Origin: Saprospiraceae bacterium
GTDB lineage: Bacteria; Bacteroidota; Bacteroidia; Chitinophagales; Saprospiraceae
Reading direction: 5' to 3'
Length of the DNA stretch: 64,000 nucleotides
Assembly (NCBI GenBank): GCA_041392805.1
Contig: JAWKLJ010000002.1
Coordinates: 325,001-389,000 of the forward strand
Every line of letters starts with the position of its first letter. Positions within the stretch are counted from its first letter, which is position 1. The notes below the pieces were generated by a model. That model saw only the letters and a program-made list of their open reading frames with translations. It searched no databases and was not told the origin of the DNA. This document shows, in pieces, positions 8,655 to 17,374 of this stretch. The position numbers and the translations under genes are program-made.

Positions 8655-11261
8655 CTATTTCAGGTTATTGTCAGTTTTGATTTTATTAGGTACTGGTGGT
8701 TTATTAAACCCTTCATCTCCGAAGCCATCGTTAAAAATTTCATCCTGAAATTCTTGGTCGCCATCTATTGGCAAAATTTCGCCATCATACTCATTACAGT
8801 TGAGTTCTATTTGCAAATCTCCTGGTGGGCGGTAAAATTTGGCAGTAACATCATAATCAACGCCGGGTGTTGTTTCTAATCGCTTTATGAATTCTCGGAA
8901 AAATGGTTTAGCCATGTAAGCTCCTTGGCCATAATGGATAGAGCGAAAACGGAACCATCGATCTTCTCCGCCTACCCAAGTTCCTACCACTAAATTAGGC
9001 GTAATACCCATAAACCAGCCATCCACATAATCATTAGTGGTACCGGTTTTACCACCTACGTCGCTCTTCACTCCCTGGAGGCCAGTGCCTGCATAGCGCA
9101 ACATTTCAACCATGACATAGTTGTGGTTTTGGCGAAGGGCGGGTTCGGCATTACTATATGCCTCGTAAATCTTTTTCCCGTTTTTATCTTCAATTTTAAG
9201 GATATAAATTGGCTTGCGGAAATAACCATTATTGGCGAAAGTAGTATAGGCGCCGGTCATTTCCATGACAGTTAAGTCGGCAGAACCGAGGGCGATAGAG
9301 GGCGCAGCGGGGAGAATATACTGCCCATTAGGATATTTTGCATTTTTATCAATCCCCATTTGGTGAACCAGCTCTCTAACGGGTTGGGCACTGCCTAGTT
9401 GTTTCATCAACCAAGCGGAAATGGTGTTTTTAGATTTAGCAAGTCCCTGTTTTAGGGTAAAAAGCTCGCCGGTATATTCCCCATGCGAGTTTTGGGGGGT
9501 CCAGGGTTCAGACAGGTAGAATTGTCCATCGCCGGGAGCTATGGTTATCGGAAGATCGTATACTTGCTGGCAAGGCGAAAACCCTTGTTGTTGGATAGCT
9601 GTGGCATAGACAAAAGGTTTGAAGGTAGAACCGACCTGCCTTCTGGTGCGAACGTGATCAAACTGGAAGTATTTATGATTGATTCCTCCGACCCAAACTT
9701 TAACATGTCCGTTGCGGGGATCTATGGCCAGGATACCAGTTTGTAGGAACATACGCAGATACTTAATAGAATCCAACGGGCTGAGGATCGTATCTGTTTC
9801 CATTTTATCATTGTAAGCAAACACTTTCATGTTTACCTTTTTGTCAAAGGCTTCTTTTGTTTCTTTTTGCAGGAGGGCCCATTTCTCTTTCAACTCGGCA
9901 AAGTGTTTACTTTTCATCACCTTTCGGTGTTCAGCGGCGAGGCCAGTGGTAATCAGGTTACGAGAAACCAAGTTCGCGATCACTCCACTCTGTTTCGATT
10001 CCGCGATTACGCGCTCCACTTCACGGTCATCCTCGTGGAAGGTAAGATCTACCTCTTTGGCAATTTCGGTGATGATGGGGAGGATATGTTTTTTTCTGAG
10101 ATCCTGATAGCGGTCTGAGCTTCTGATTAATTTGTTAAGGGTATTTTCTCGGGTTTCTAATGGGATTTCATGATCAGAATCACTTTTATAGGTCCAGGGG
10201 TTCATGCCTTTCCAAACGGAATTAAAGGACTTCTGGACCTTGCTCATGTTTTTGATCATCTCCTCTTCTGCAATCCGTTGCATAGCGGAATCGATGGTGG
10301 TATGAATTCGGAGGCCATCCCGATAGAGATCGTATTTTGAGCCATCTGGTTTTCGGATATCTGCACGCTCCAGAATAGTTTTAACATCTTTAGAAACTTC
10401 CATTCGAAAATAAGGTGCCAGGCCGTCAATATGGGTTTGACGGCTGAAATTTAGTCCTAAAGGTAATACCCGTAAAGAATCATAGGTAGCCTCACTAATG
10501 ATGTTATTCTTTTGCATTTGTTTGAGGACAACCATTCGGCGGTGAAGGGCCGTATCAGCCCGTTGGATAGGGTTGAAGAGGGAAGGATTCTTCAGCATAC
10601 CCACCAGCATGGCAGCCTCCTCTGTTTTGAGGTTGTCGGGGGTTGTCCCGAAGTAAATTTCAGAGGCGGCTTTTATACCATAGGCGCCATTGATGAATTC
10701 AAATTTATTTAAATAGAGTGCTATGATTTCTTCTTTGGTATATTTTTTTTCCAAACGAACGGCGATGATCCATTCTTTCAATTTTTGTACAAATCGCTTG
10801 GGCATGGAGTTGGCTTTAACCCCTGTAAACAGCAATTTGGCTAATTGCTGGGTAATGGTACTCGCCCCTCCGGAACTTCTTTGGCCAAGCAATACCGTTT
10901 TGACAGCGACCCGCCCCAAGGCATGAAAATCAATGCCTGTGTGTTTGAAGTATCGCTCATCTTCTGTCGAGACCAGCGCCTGAACGAGGATCGGGGACAG
11001 GTCTTCGTATTTGATTTCCACCCGATTTTGTACATATAATCGTCCGAGCACATCTCCACGAGAGCCCAAGACGAGTGTTGCTTCTTCTGATTTTGGATTT
11101 TCCAGATCTGCTACAGAGGGTAGCTTGGTAAAAGATAGGCCGAAAAAAAGGAGGGCAATACCTAGGATAGCAGCCAGGGCTCCCATCCACATCCATTTCA
11201 CTAATCTTTTATGCCAGGTTTGGTCTGTTCCATTGAGGAAAAAATCTATAATTTGGCGCAT
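8655..11261 (-). CDS. Class A penicillin-binding protein (PBP1A type)
   Basis: The 868-residue bifunctional enzyme polymerises lipid II into glycan strands and crosslinks the peptides in the periplasm. A short cytoplasmic tail precedes one membrane anchor (about 23-45). The glycosyltransferase family 51 domain has the catalytic Glu in STEDERYFKHTGID (near 100), then GGASTITQQLAK and the EIIALYLNKFEFINGAYGI motif. The transpeptidase domain shows the three penicillin-binding motifs: the SxxK serine in GSTFKPFVYATAIQ, SKN, and KTGTTNDYVDGWFMG. The C-terminal tail is acidic. The length is in the normal class A range and no key residue is missing. It heads a two-gene unit with the small membrane protein at 8242-8637. 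Confidence 0.93.
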   Translation of the reverse strand: MRQIIDFFLNGTDQTWHKRLVKWMWMGALAAILGIALLFFGLSFTKLPSVADLENPKSEEATLVLGSRGDVLGRLYVQNRVEIKYEDLSPILVQALVSTEDERYFKHTGIDFHALGRVAVKTVLLGQRSSGGASTITQQLAKLLFTGVKANSMPKRFVQKLKEWIIAVRLEKKYTKEEIIALYLNKFEFINGAYGIKAASEIYFGTTPDNLKTEEAAMLVGMLKNPSLFNPIQRADTALHRRMVVLKQMQKNNIISEATYDSLRVLPLGLNFSRQTHIDGLAPYFRMEVSKDVKTILERADIRKPDGSKYDLYRDGLRIHTTIDSAMQRIAEEEMIKNMSKVQKSFNSVWKGMNPWTYKSDSDHEIPLETRENTLNKLIRSSDRYQDLRKKHILPIITEIAKEVDLTFHEDDREVERVIAESKQSGVIANLVSRNLITTGLAAEHRKVMKSKHFAELKEKWALLQKETKEAFDKKVNMKVFAYNDKMETDTILSPLDSIKYLRMFLQTGILAIDPRNGHVKVWVGGINHKYFQFDHVRTRRQVGSTFKPFVYATAIQQQGFSPCQQVYDLPITIAPGDGQFYLSEPWTPQNSHGEYTGELFTLKQGLAKSKNTISAWLMKQLGSAQPVRELVHQMGIDKNAKYPNGQYILPAAPSIALGSADLTVMEMTGAYTTFANNGYFRKPIYILKIEDKNGKKIYEAYSNAEPALRQNHNYVMVEMLRYAGTGLQGVKSDVGGKTGTTNDYVDGWFMGITPNLVVGTWVGGEDRWFRFRSIHYGQGAYMAKPFFREFIKRLETTPGVDYDVTAKFYRPPGDLQIELNCNEYDGEILPIDGDQEFQDEIFNDGFGDEGFNKPPVPNKIKTDNNLK

Positions 11262-11388
11262 ATGGCTTCCATTAGTTTGTGTAAAAATACGGTAGAATTC
11301 GATGATAAGCGCATTTTGCTAGTGCTTATTTCGGCAATGTTGGTAACTTGATCGTTGTGATGGGGGGAAGGTTTAGGTGATTTTTCTC

Positions 11389-11486
11389 CAATATCTCTGT
11401 TGCTCCACTACCTCTACGTCCCCTTTTTTTTTTGGACGTGGAGATAGTGGAGGGGGGGAGGTAGTGGAGGGTTGGCTGGTGTTTTT
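11389..11486. repeat. Dispersed GGACGTGGAG element, head-to-head hairpin
   Basis: CTCCACTACCTCTACGTCC (11403-11421) pairs with the complementary GGACGTGGAGATAGTGGAG (11433-11451) with two mismatches, around a T-run. A further direct copy (gaggtagtggagggttgg) follows. It occupies the 350-bp gap between the start of the PBP gene and the end of aroB, in which I see no ORF. Confidence 0.7.
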
Positions 11487-11510
11487 TTTATGGGGTTGAA
11501 GGTTGAGGGG

Positions 11511-11555
11511 GCCTGAGCCTTCTGCCTTCCCATTTCCGCCTTCCACCTTCCAGCT
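11511..11555. repeat. CTTCC-rich short repeat 3' of aroB
   Basis: gcctgagccttctgccttcccatttccgccttccaccttcc is a degenerate copy of the pyrimidine arm found at 4801-4830 and 18931-18990, including the CCTGAGCC spacer motif. It lies between the aroB stop codon and the GGACGTGGAG element, and only one arm is present. Confidence 0.5.
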
Positions 11556-11611
11556 GACTTACTTAATCGGCGGATAAATCCGCCGGTACAAATTTCCGCT
11601 TTCCCATTTCC

Positions 11612-12676
11612 CTATGCCATCTGGAGCAGTTCCTGGTAATAGTCGAGACTGCTAATAATCATTTCTGGGTTGCAGGTTTGGTTAATACATACTTGACCAG
11701 CGGCGCTTAGCAAGCTAAAATTGATGGCTTTTCCTTCATTTTTTTTGTCGTTTGCCATTAGCGCCAAAAGTTTGGCGTAAGAAAGGTCACTAAGATCGTA
11801 TGGGTCGTAAATTCGTAGGAAAAAATCGGTAATTTCCTGAAAATCTGCTGCGGAGAGCCCACTTATTTGGTAGGAGAGCCAGCTTTCGCATATCATGCCT
11901 ATAGCAATGGCTTCACCATGCAGCAGTGGCCGCCCTCCATCCAAGGCCAGGCCCTCGATGGCATGTCCAATAGTATGGCCAAAGTTCAAGGCTTTGCGAA
12001 TGCCCCTTTCAAAAGGATCCTGCTCAACGATTTTTTGTTTAATCAAAAGAGAAGGGTATACATACTCATCCCAATTAATCTTATCTAAATCATTGATTTG
12101 CTTTATTTTATTCCATTGGGCACGATCTGCGATGAGGCTGTGTTTGACAATTTCAGCAAAGCCGCTTCGAATTTCTTCGGCAGGTAAGGTTTGTAGAAAC
12201 TGCGTATCGACGAAGACCGCCTTAGGGTCCTGGAAGAGGCCGATACTATTTTTGACCTGCATAAAGTCGACCCCCAATTTTCCGCCGATAGAAGCATCAA
12301 CTTGAGATAGTAGTGTTGTTGGTATCTGGATGAAATCCATTCCTCTTTTGAAGGTGCTGGCACAGAATCCTCCCATATCACCAATCACTCCGCCACCAAG
12401 GTTGATGACCAATGCTTTTCGGTCGGCGTTTTGATGCATAAAACCTGTCCAAATCTGCAAGCAGGTTTCGATTCCTTTGTGTTGCTCACCTGCCTGGATT
12501 TTAATCACTTCAATGGAAGGAATGACCGCTTTCAGGGCAGGAAGACAATACATCTCGGTATTACCATCGACGATAACGAAATAATTGGAATAGGAATGGT
12601 CCGCAAGGAGTTGCCGCAAGGAATCCGAAAAACTACCAACGAAAATGGTATATGAACCTAATTCTATTGTTCGCAT
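11612..12676 (-). CDS. aroB: 3-dehydroquinate synthase
   Basis: The 354-residue protein converts DAHP to 3-dehydroquinate, step two of the shikimate pathway, using NAD and a divalent metal. The signatures are present: the NAD-binding loop VINLGGGVIGDMGGFCASTFKRG, the substrate loop PTTLLSQVDASIGGKLGVD, and the metal-ligand histidines in the NFGHTIGHAIEG motif and at LLHGEAIAIGM. The length matches the family. The gene is cytoplasmic and stands alone, with a 109-bp gap from the DoxX gene upstream. Repeat elements follow its 3' end. Confidence 0.95.
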   Translation of the reverse strand: MRTIELGSYTIFVGSFSDSLRQLLADHSYSNYFVIVDGNTEMYCLPALKAVIPSIEVIKIQAGEQHKGIETCLQIWTGFMHQNADRKALVINLGGGVIGDMGGFCASTFKRGMDFIQIPTTLLSQVDASIGGKLGVDFMQVKNSIGLFQDPKAVFVDTQFLQTLPAEEIRSGFAEIVKHSLIADRAQWNKIKQINDLDKINWDEYVYPSLLIKQKIVEQDPFERGIRKALNFGHTIGHAIEGLALDGGRPLLHGEAIAIGMICESWLSYQISGLSAADFQEITDFFLRIYDPYDLSDLSYAKLLALMANDKKNEGKAINFSLLSAAGQVCINQTCNPEMIISSLDYYQELLQMA

Positions 12677-12785
12677 CAGCTATCTTGTATTTGAAACAAA
12701 GGTAAAATTTGCTAGGTTTAGATTCAACTCTTTCGCGTATTTGTTGGTGTTTTTCGAGTATTCGCACTTCCACCCACCCACACCC

Positions 12786-13211
12786 TCACCTATCTTTCCG
12801 TGGCACCCTAGCTGTTGCAAACAATCGTTTGACGCTGTAACGGCCGCTGCCATTGACCCAAATAATAATGACTCCGCCCATGATCGCAATATTTTTCATA
12901 AAAGCAATAGATTCTTGGCGCTGCAATTCAGCAGGGTCATTCCAAAAGGAGTGGACGATAAAGGTAACGGGCACCCAATAAAGGAGCAATAATAAGGCAC
13001 CAAAACTGGAGCGATATCCAATCAAGATCAGGATCCCCCCTAGCGCCAAGACAAAAATGCTGCCAACCAGCAAAAGGTCAGGTTGCCAGGTAATACCGTA
13101 TTCGGCCATCGTATTTTTTGTTTGCTGGGAATAGGTCAAGGAATCATAGGCTTCCACTAGAAAAATAATAGAAACTAAAATTCTACCGATTAAATCAGCC
13201 AGGTCTTTCAT
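12786..13211 (-). CDS. DoxX family membrane protein
   Basis: The 141-residue protein opens with DLIGRILVSIIFLVEAYDSL, the usual first helix of DoxX/DoxD-like proteins, and has four membrane helices in all (about 6-26, 48-66, 72-92 and 110-128), ending in a basic tail. DoxX relatives are subunits of quinol or thiosulfate oxidoreductases in some archaea, but most bacterial members have no established function. No partner gene is adjacent. The family assignment rests on the first helix, the size and the topology. Confidence 0.8.
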   Translation of the reverse strand: MKDLADLIGRILVSIIFLVEAYDSLTYSQQTKNTMAEYGITWQPDLLLVGSIFVLALGGILILIGYRSSFGALLLLLYWVPVTFIVHSFWNDPAELQRQESIAFMKNIAIMGGVIIIWVNGSGRYSVKRLFATARVPRKDR

Positions 13212-13317
13212 TCAACTAAGGGTTTATGGCTATCTGTCAGCGGCAGGCCCAAGCCCAGCCAGCCATTGGCAGGGAGTCGATGTTATGAAGGCGGAAAGAT
13301 AGAAAATGTCCAGCAGA

Positions 13318-14874
13318 CTAATTGAAAAATCGAGCAACAGCTTTAGCTACATTTTGGCCATCCATGGCTGCTGAAATGATTCCTCCGGCATAACCCGCCC
13401 CTTCGCCACAAGGGAAAAAACCCTGGATGTCTTCATGCATAAGGGTGTCGCGATCGCGAGGAATGCGAATAGGGGCGCTGGTACGGCTTTCTGTTCCGAT
13501 GACATTGGCTTCTTGGGTGAAATACCCTTTCATTTGCAGTCCAAACTGTTTTACCCCTTGTTGCAGGCGCTGGTAAATGGAGGTGGGTAATAATTCATGA
13601 AGCGGCGCACTAAACAACCCGGGAATATAAGAACTTCCAGGAAGGTCTTTGGACAAACGTCCTTCGGCGAAATCGATTAATCGTTGCGCCGGAGCTTTTT
13701 GGGTACCATCTCCGGCTTGCCACATCTTTTGTTCGACTGCCTGTTGGAAGGCTAAGCCTGCAAAAAGGCCATGATCTGCATAGGGTGCCAGGTCTTCTAG
13801 CTCCACTGCAACCACCGTTCCCGAATTGGCAAAGGGAGAATCCCGTTTCGACATAGACATCCCGTTGACGACCAGTTCGCCAGGTGCCGTCGCAGCTGGA
13901 ACGACCAATCCTCCTGGGCACATACAAAAAGAAAAAACGCCGCGATCAGCGACTTGGCAGGCCAGGCGATAGCTAGCCGCCGGTAATCCCTCTTCCCTGG
14001 GATTTTGCCGATACTGGACGGAATCTATCAGGCTTTGCGGATGTTCAATTCTAACCCCTAGGGCATAGGGTTTGGCTTCCATTTTAACGCCCTTTTTGGC
14101 CAATAAATAATAGATGTCTCTGGCAGAATGCCCAGTGGCCAGAATGATCGCATCTGCCAGGTATTCTTTTTCATTATTGACGACTACGCCTTTCACTTTA
14201 CTTGCTTTGATAAGAAAGTCGGTCACCTGGCTATTAAAATGGACTTCCCCGCCATAGTGACGGATCGTTTCTCGGATATTAGCGACAATAAGTGGGAGTT
14301 TATTTGACCCGATATGAGGGTGTGCATCAATAAGGATATCCGATTTAGCGCCATGTTCTACCAATAAGCGCAAAGCTTTTTCGATATTTCCCCTTTTGTG
14401 GGAGCGCGTATAAAGTTTGCCATCAGAGTAAGTCCCGGCGCCTCCTTCGCCAAAGCAATAGTTGGAGTCGGGATCAACGGTTCCAAATTGCTGGATGGCA
14501 CGGAGGTCTCTACGGCGGGTTTGAACATCCTTGCCCCGGTCTAAAATAATTGGTTTCAGTCCTAGTTCAATCAACTCAAGCCCGGCAAAGTAGCCTGCTG
14601 GGCCTGCTCCTACTACAATGACCTCTTTTTGATCATGAACGTCTTGTAGCAGATCGAGAAGTGCTGGTTCGGGGCTCGATTTTTCGCCACTATAAACCTT
14701 TACCCGTAAGCGAACCAAGGGCTGTTTCCCTCTAGCATCGACAGATCGTTTGAGCAACTGAATGTCATCAATAGCGGTCTCTTTCCAGTTACAAGCTACG
14801 GCGGCCTGTTTTTTAATAAAAGCGTTATTGTCTACTTCTGAAGGTAGGAGTTTTAGTTCTACTTCTTTATACAT
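13318..14874 (-). CDS. FAD-dependent oxidoreductase (COG2509-type NAD(P)/FAD-dependent protein)
   Basis: The 518-residue protein has a distinctive layout. An N-terminal ACT-like domain of about 75 residues (YKEVELKLLPSEVDNNAFIKKQAA) precedes a Rossmann FAD site, VVGAGPAGYFAGLELIELG (about 86-104), with ILDRGKDVQTRRRD. The downstream ATGHSARDIYYLLAKKGVKMEAKPYALGVRIEHPQ and CMCPGGLVVPAATAPGELVVNGMS motifs are typical of this COG2509 family, and the second dinucleotide signature FFPCGEGAGYAGGIISAAMDG closes the fold. The substrate is not known. The start is 6 bp after the stop codon of the small secreted protein at 14881-15315, so they share a transcript. The protein is presumably cytoplasmic. 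Confidence 0.88.
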   Translation of the reverse strand: MYKEVELKLLPSEVDNNAFIKKQAAVACNWKETAIDDIQLLKRSVDARGKQPLVRLRVKVYSGEKSSPEPALLDLLQDVHDQKEVIVVGAGPAGYFAGLELIELGLKPIILDRGKDVQTRRRDLRAIQQFGTVDPDSNYCFGEGGAGTYSDGKLYTRSHKRGNIEKALRLLVEHGAKSDILIDAHPHIGSNKLPLIVANIRETIRHYGGEVHFNSQVTDFLIKASKVKGVVVNNEKEYLADAIILATGHSARDIYYLLAKKGVKMEAKPYALGVRIEHPQSLIDSVQYRQNPREEGLPAASYRLACQVADRGVFSFCMCPGGLVVPAATAPGELVVNGMSMSKRDSPFANSGTVVAVELEDLAPYADHGLFAGLAFQQAVEQKMWQAGDGTQKAPAQRLIDFAEGRLSKDLPGSSYIPGLFSAPLHELLPTSIYQRLQQGVKQFGLQMKGYFTQEANVIGTESRTSAPIRIPRDRDTLMHEDIQGFFPCGEGAGYAGGIISAAMDGQNVAKAVARFFN

Positions 14875-14880
14875 AAATGT

Positions 14881-15315
14881 TTAATCCTTAGCTCTTTGGA
14901 TAGGGTTGATCCTTGTCCAAAGTTGTTCGTTCTTTTTTTCGAAAAAATCGGGTACAAAAATCCGGATGGCGATTTCTTCCATGGAGTCTCCTTTACTTGT
15001 CTTTACATTTAGGCGTTTTTTATCGATGGAAACCAAGGCAACACTTCGGTCTTCAAGGGTATCTAGCTGGATGGCATAACGCTTGCTTTCAATAAGATAG
15101 GTTAAGATGGAGTGAGAGGCATTGGTTAATTTGACTGTTGTTTCCGTTAGTACTTCACTTCCAGGCCAAATTTCCACCGAATATTTACCGAAAATATCCA
15201 GGTTAATCTGGTTCATCTCATCAACAGCAAAACTTTGGTGGATAATTTGTTGAAGTTGACCTTGTAGGGTGATGGATTGAAGAACTAGGTATATAAAAAG
15301 AATGTTTTTTTTCAT
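14881..15315 (-). CDS. Small secreted protein, paralogue of the gene at 15918-16352
   Basis: The 144-residue product has a Sec signal peptide (MKKNILFIYLVLQSITLQGQ) followed by beta-rich sequence: HQSFAVDEMNQINLDIFGKYSVEIWPGSEVLTETTVKL, and near the end IAIRIFVPDF. The same order (signal, INLD or VELD with IEVKTW-like strands, a middle basic loop, then a VFVP strand) recurs in the next gene upstream, so the two are diverged duplicates. The pattern recalls the repeated strands of putative adhesin domains (DUF4097/DUF2807 type), but both are shorter than that family. It lies 6 bp before the FAD oxidoreductase gene. Confidence 0.7.
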   Translation of the reverse strand: MKKNILFIYLVLQSITLQGQLQQIIHQSFAVDEMNQINLDIFGKYSVEIWPGSEVLTETTVKLTNASHSILTYLIESKRYAIQLDTLEDRSVALVSIDKKRLNVKTSKGDSMEEIAIRIFVPDFFEKKNEQLWTRINPIQRAKD

Positions 15316-15439
15316 TTTTCCGGTTTTTGCGTATTAATATGGTGCTGTTATTGAAACGCTTTTTTAGGGCAAAATGATTGCACAGGTAGCAAAAATACAA
15401 ACAATAAGTTAAAGGGAGGAGGGAAATTGGGCTCGGTCT

Positions 15440-15702
15440 TTTTGGACTTGGAGTTATTGGGCGGTTGGCTTGCGTTTTTTTTTGGGGACGTGGAGTTAGT
15501 GGAGTTGAAGAGGTAGTGGAGGGTTGGTTTGCGTTTTTTTTTTGGGACGTAGAGTTAGTGGAGTTGAAGAGGTAGTGGAGGGTTGGCTTGCGTTTTTTTT
15601 TGGACGTGGAGTTAGTGGAGTTTTAGAGGTAGTGGAGGGTTGGTTTGCGTTTTTTTTTGGGACGTGGAGTTAGTGGAGTTGAAGAGGTAGTGGAGGGTTG
15701 GG
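15440..15702. repeat. Tandem array of a 59-60 bp GGGACGTGGAGTTAGTGGAG unit (about 4.5 copies)
   Basis: Successive units begin near 15441 (short), 15481, 15541, 15600 and 15659. Each reads T-run, gggacgtggagttagtggag, ttgaagaggtagtggagggttgg, then tttgcg or cttgcg. Copies differ by one or two bases except for a partial first unit. It lies in the 600-bp gap between two paralogous secreted-protein genes. The unit is the tandem form of the dispersed element found singly elsewhere in the window; the rest of the gap (15316-15439 and 15703-15917) shows nothing I recognise. Confidence 0.85.
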
Positions 15703-15917
15703 GCAAGTCCCGGCGACACAGGAGTGTGAGGGTGTGCGGATTTGAAATTGCCATTGAGTACAAGGTTTTGGAGCAAAAAAAGGGCAATCGGAGTGCATAA
15801 GAAGGGCTTATTCCGATTGACCCATTCAGGAGAAAGAAGGCTCGAAATACTCCTGATTAACTAGCATGATTAATTTTTACTAAATCGGTTCTTTTTTAAA
15901 TGATTCGTGGGGATAAA

Positions 15918-16352
15918 TTAAAAGGCGGAAGTTTTTTGTGCACTACTGGCAGCGGTGTTTGTAAGTTTGACTTCCACATTTTCGGGTACGAAAACCAGGA
16001 AGGAGACTTGCTCCTCTAGTAGTGTTCCACGAATTTTAACCTCTTTTTCCAAGGTAGGTAAGTAGATGGAAAACTTCTCGTCAGTGATATCCGACTTGAG
16101 GTTGTAGCGGCCTACCTGGACTAAAGATTTCAGGATGGATTCAGATCCATTTTGAAGGGATACTGACATTTGCACCCGTAGGATGTCATTTTTCCAGGTT
16201 TTGACCTCGATGGGGCCATCTAAGTCTAATTCCACCGTTTGTTTGCCCTGCAGGTTAAAGGATTTGACGAGGATTTTTTCAACTTGCTGGCTAAAGCCAG
16301 TACTGAGAACAAGTAATACGAATAAAATGGTGTGTAGTAATCTTTTTATCAT
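15918..16352 (-). CDS. Small secreted protein, paralogue of the gene at 14881-15315
   Basis: The product of about 144 residues has a signal peptide (MIKRLLHTILFVLLVLSTGFSQ) and beta-rich body with VEKILVKSFNLQGKQTVELDLDGPIEVKTWKNDI and a C-terminal VSFLVFVPENVEVKLTNTAAS, reminiscent of DUF4097/DUF2807 adhesin-like strands. An ATG 21 bp further out (16373) is in frame, but the ATG at 16352 has an unusually good AAGGAGG ribosome site 4 bases upstream and starts the signal peptide cleanly, so I prefer it. Function unknown; the protein is probably periplasmic or surface associated. It and the next gene downstream are diverged duplicates separated by a repeat array. Confidence 0.7.
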   Translation of the reverse strand: MIKRLLHTILFVLLVLSTGFSQQVEKILVKSFNLQGKQTVELDLDGPIEVKTWKNDILRVQMSVSLQNGSESILKSLVQVGRYNLKSDITDEKFSIYLPTLEKEVKIRGTLLEEQVSFLVFVPENVEVKLTNTAASSAQKTSAF

Positions 16353-16410
16353 AAGCCTCCTTATTTGATTCACCTGTAATTTAGCTTTTTTTTAGGATAA
16401 AAGCAAGTGA

Positions 16411-17229
16411 TTATGACTGTATTGCGCTTCGGATGTGCGTCAATTTGGTCAGGAGGCCTTCCAAGTGATCCAGCGGAAGCATATTTGCGCCATCAGATTT
16501 AGCCAGGGCGGGGCTGGGGTGGGTTTCGATGAAAAGGCCGTCGGCACCCACGGCGATACCGGCTTTGGCGATGGTGGCGATGAGGCCAGGTTTGCCACCT
16601 GTCACGCCAGAGGGTTGGTTGGGCTGCTGCAGCGAGTGGGTGCAATCGAGAATGACCTGCGCTCCCATGGCCTGCATCACGGGAATTCCTCTAAAATCAA
16701 CGATTAGGTCTTGGTAGCCAAAGGTGGTGCCGCGTTCGGTGAGCCAGACTTGGTCATTACCTGATTCTACGACTTTGTTTAGGGCAAATTGCATGGCATC
16801 GGCACTGAGGAACTGCCCTTTTTTAATGTTGACTACTTTGCCCGTCTGGGCAGCGGCGACGAGCAGGCTTGTTTGTCGGCACATAAAGGCAGGAATTTGA
16901 AGGATATCCACGTATTCGGCGGCTATGGCGGCCTCCGGGTCACTGTGGATGTCGGTGGTGACCGGAATGTCGAAGGTTAGGCCAACCTCTTGTAGTATTT
17001 TCAGGGCCTTTTCATCACCAATACCTGTAAAGGAGTCGAGGCGAGAACGATTAGCTTTTCGATAGGAGCCTTTAAAGATATAGGGTATTTTCAGCTTGTC
17101 GCACAGGGCATGCACCTTTTCGGCAATAGAAAGGGCCATGTCGCGTCCCTCAATAGCGCAGGGGCCAGCAATGAGGAAAAAGTTGAGGCTATCGGTATGT
17201 TTTAATAGAGGTATATTCGACAATTGCAT
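16411..17229 (-). CDS. kdsA: 2-dehydro-3-deoxyphosphooctonate aldolase (KDO-8-phosphate synthase)
   Basis: The 272-residue enzyme condenses phosphoenolpyruvate and arabinose-5-phosphate to KDO-8-phosphate, a precursor of the lipopolysaccharide inner core, in the cytoplasm. Signatures: NFFLIAGPCAIEGRDMALSIAEK, FKGSYRKANRSRLDSFTGIG, VTTDIHSDPEAAIAAEYVDILQIPAFMCRQTSLL, then KKGQFLSADAM, TERGTTFGYQDLIVDFRG and FIETHPSPALAKSDG. The frame is open upstream to 17331, but homology begins at MQLSNIPLLKH, giving the start at 17229. It shows the Gram-negative nature of the host. It diverges from the metallophosphoesterase gene. Confidence 0.95.
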   Translation of the reverse strand: MQLSNIPLLKHTDSLNFFLIAGPCAIEGRDMALSIAEKVHALCDKLKIPYIFKGSYRKANRSRLDSFTGIGDEKALKILQEVGLTFDIPVTTDIHSDPEAAIAAEYVDILQIPAFMCRQTSLLVAAAQTGKVVNIKKGQFLSADAMQFALNKVVESGNDQVWLTERGTTFGYQDLIVDFRGIPVMQAMGAQVILDCTHSLQQPNQPSGVTGGKPGLIATIAKAGIAVGADGLFIETHPSPALAKSDGANMLPLDHLEGLLTKLTHIRSAIQS

Positions 17230-17374
17230 GGTTAATAATTTTGGACAAAGATGTGGAATATTGCGGTAAATAGGAGCTGCGTCTAAGAAAAAACTGATTT
17301 GGAAGAAATTAAGGAGGCTTTGTAGCAACAAAAAGGTGTTTAAAAGTCTTTAGAAGGTATAAACTGCTTAGGTA

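Noticed and set aside
16353..16373. Upstream ATG for the small secreted protein
   Set aside because: The AAGGAGG site and signal peptide fit the ATG at 16352 better.
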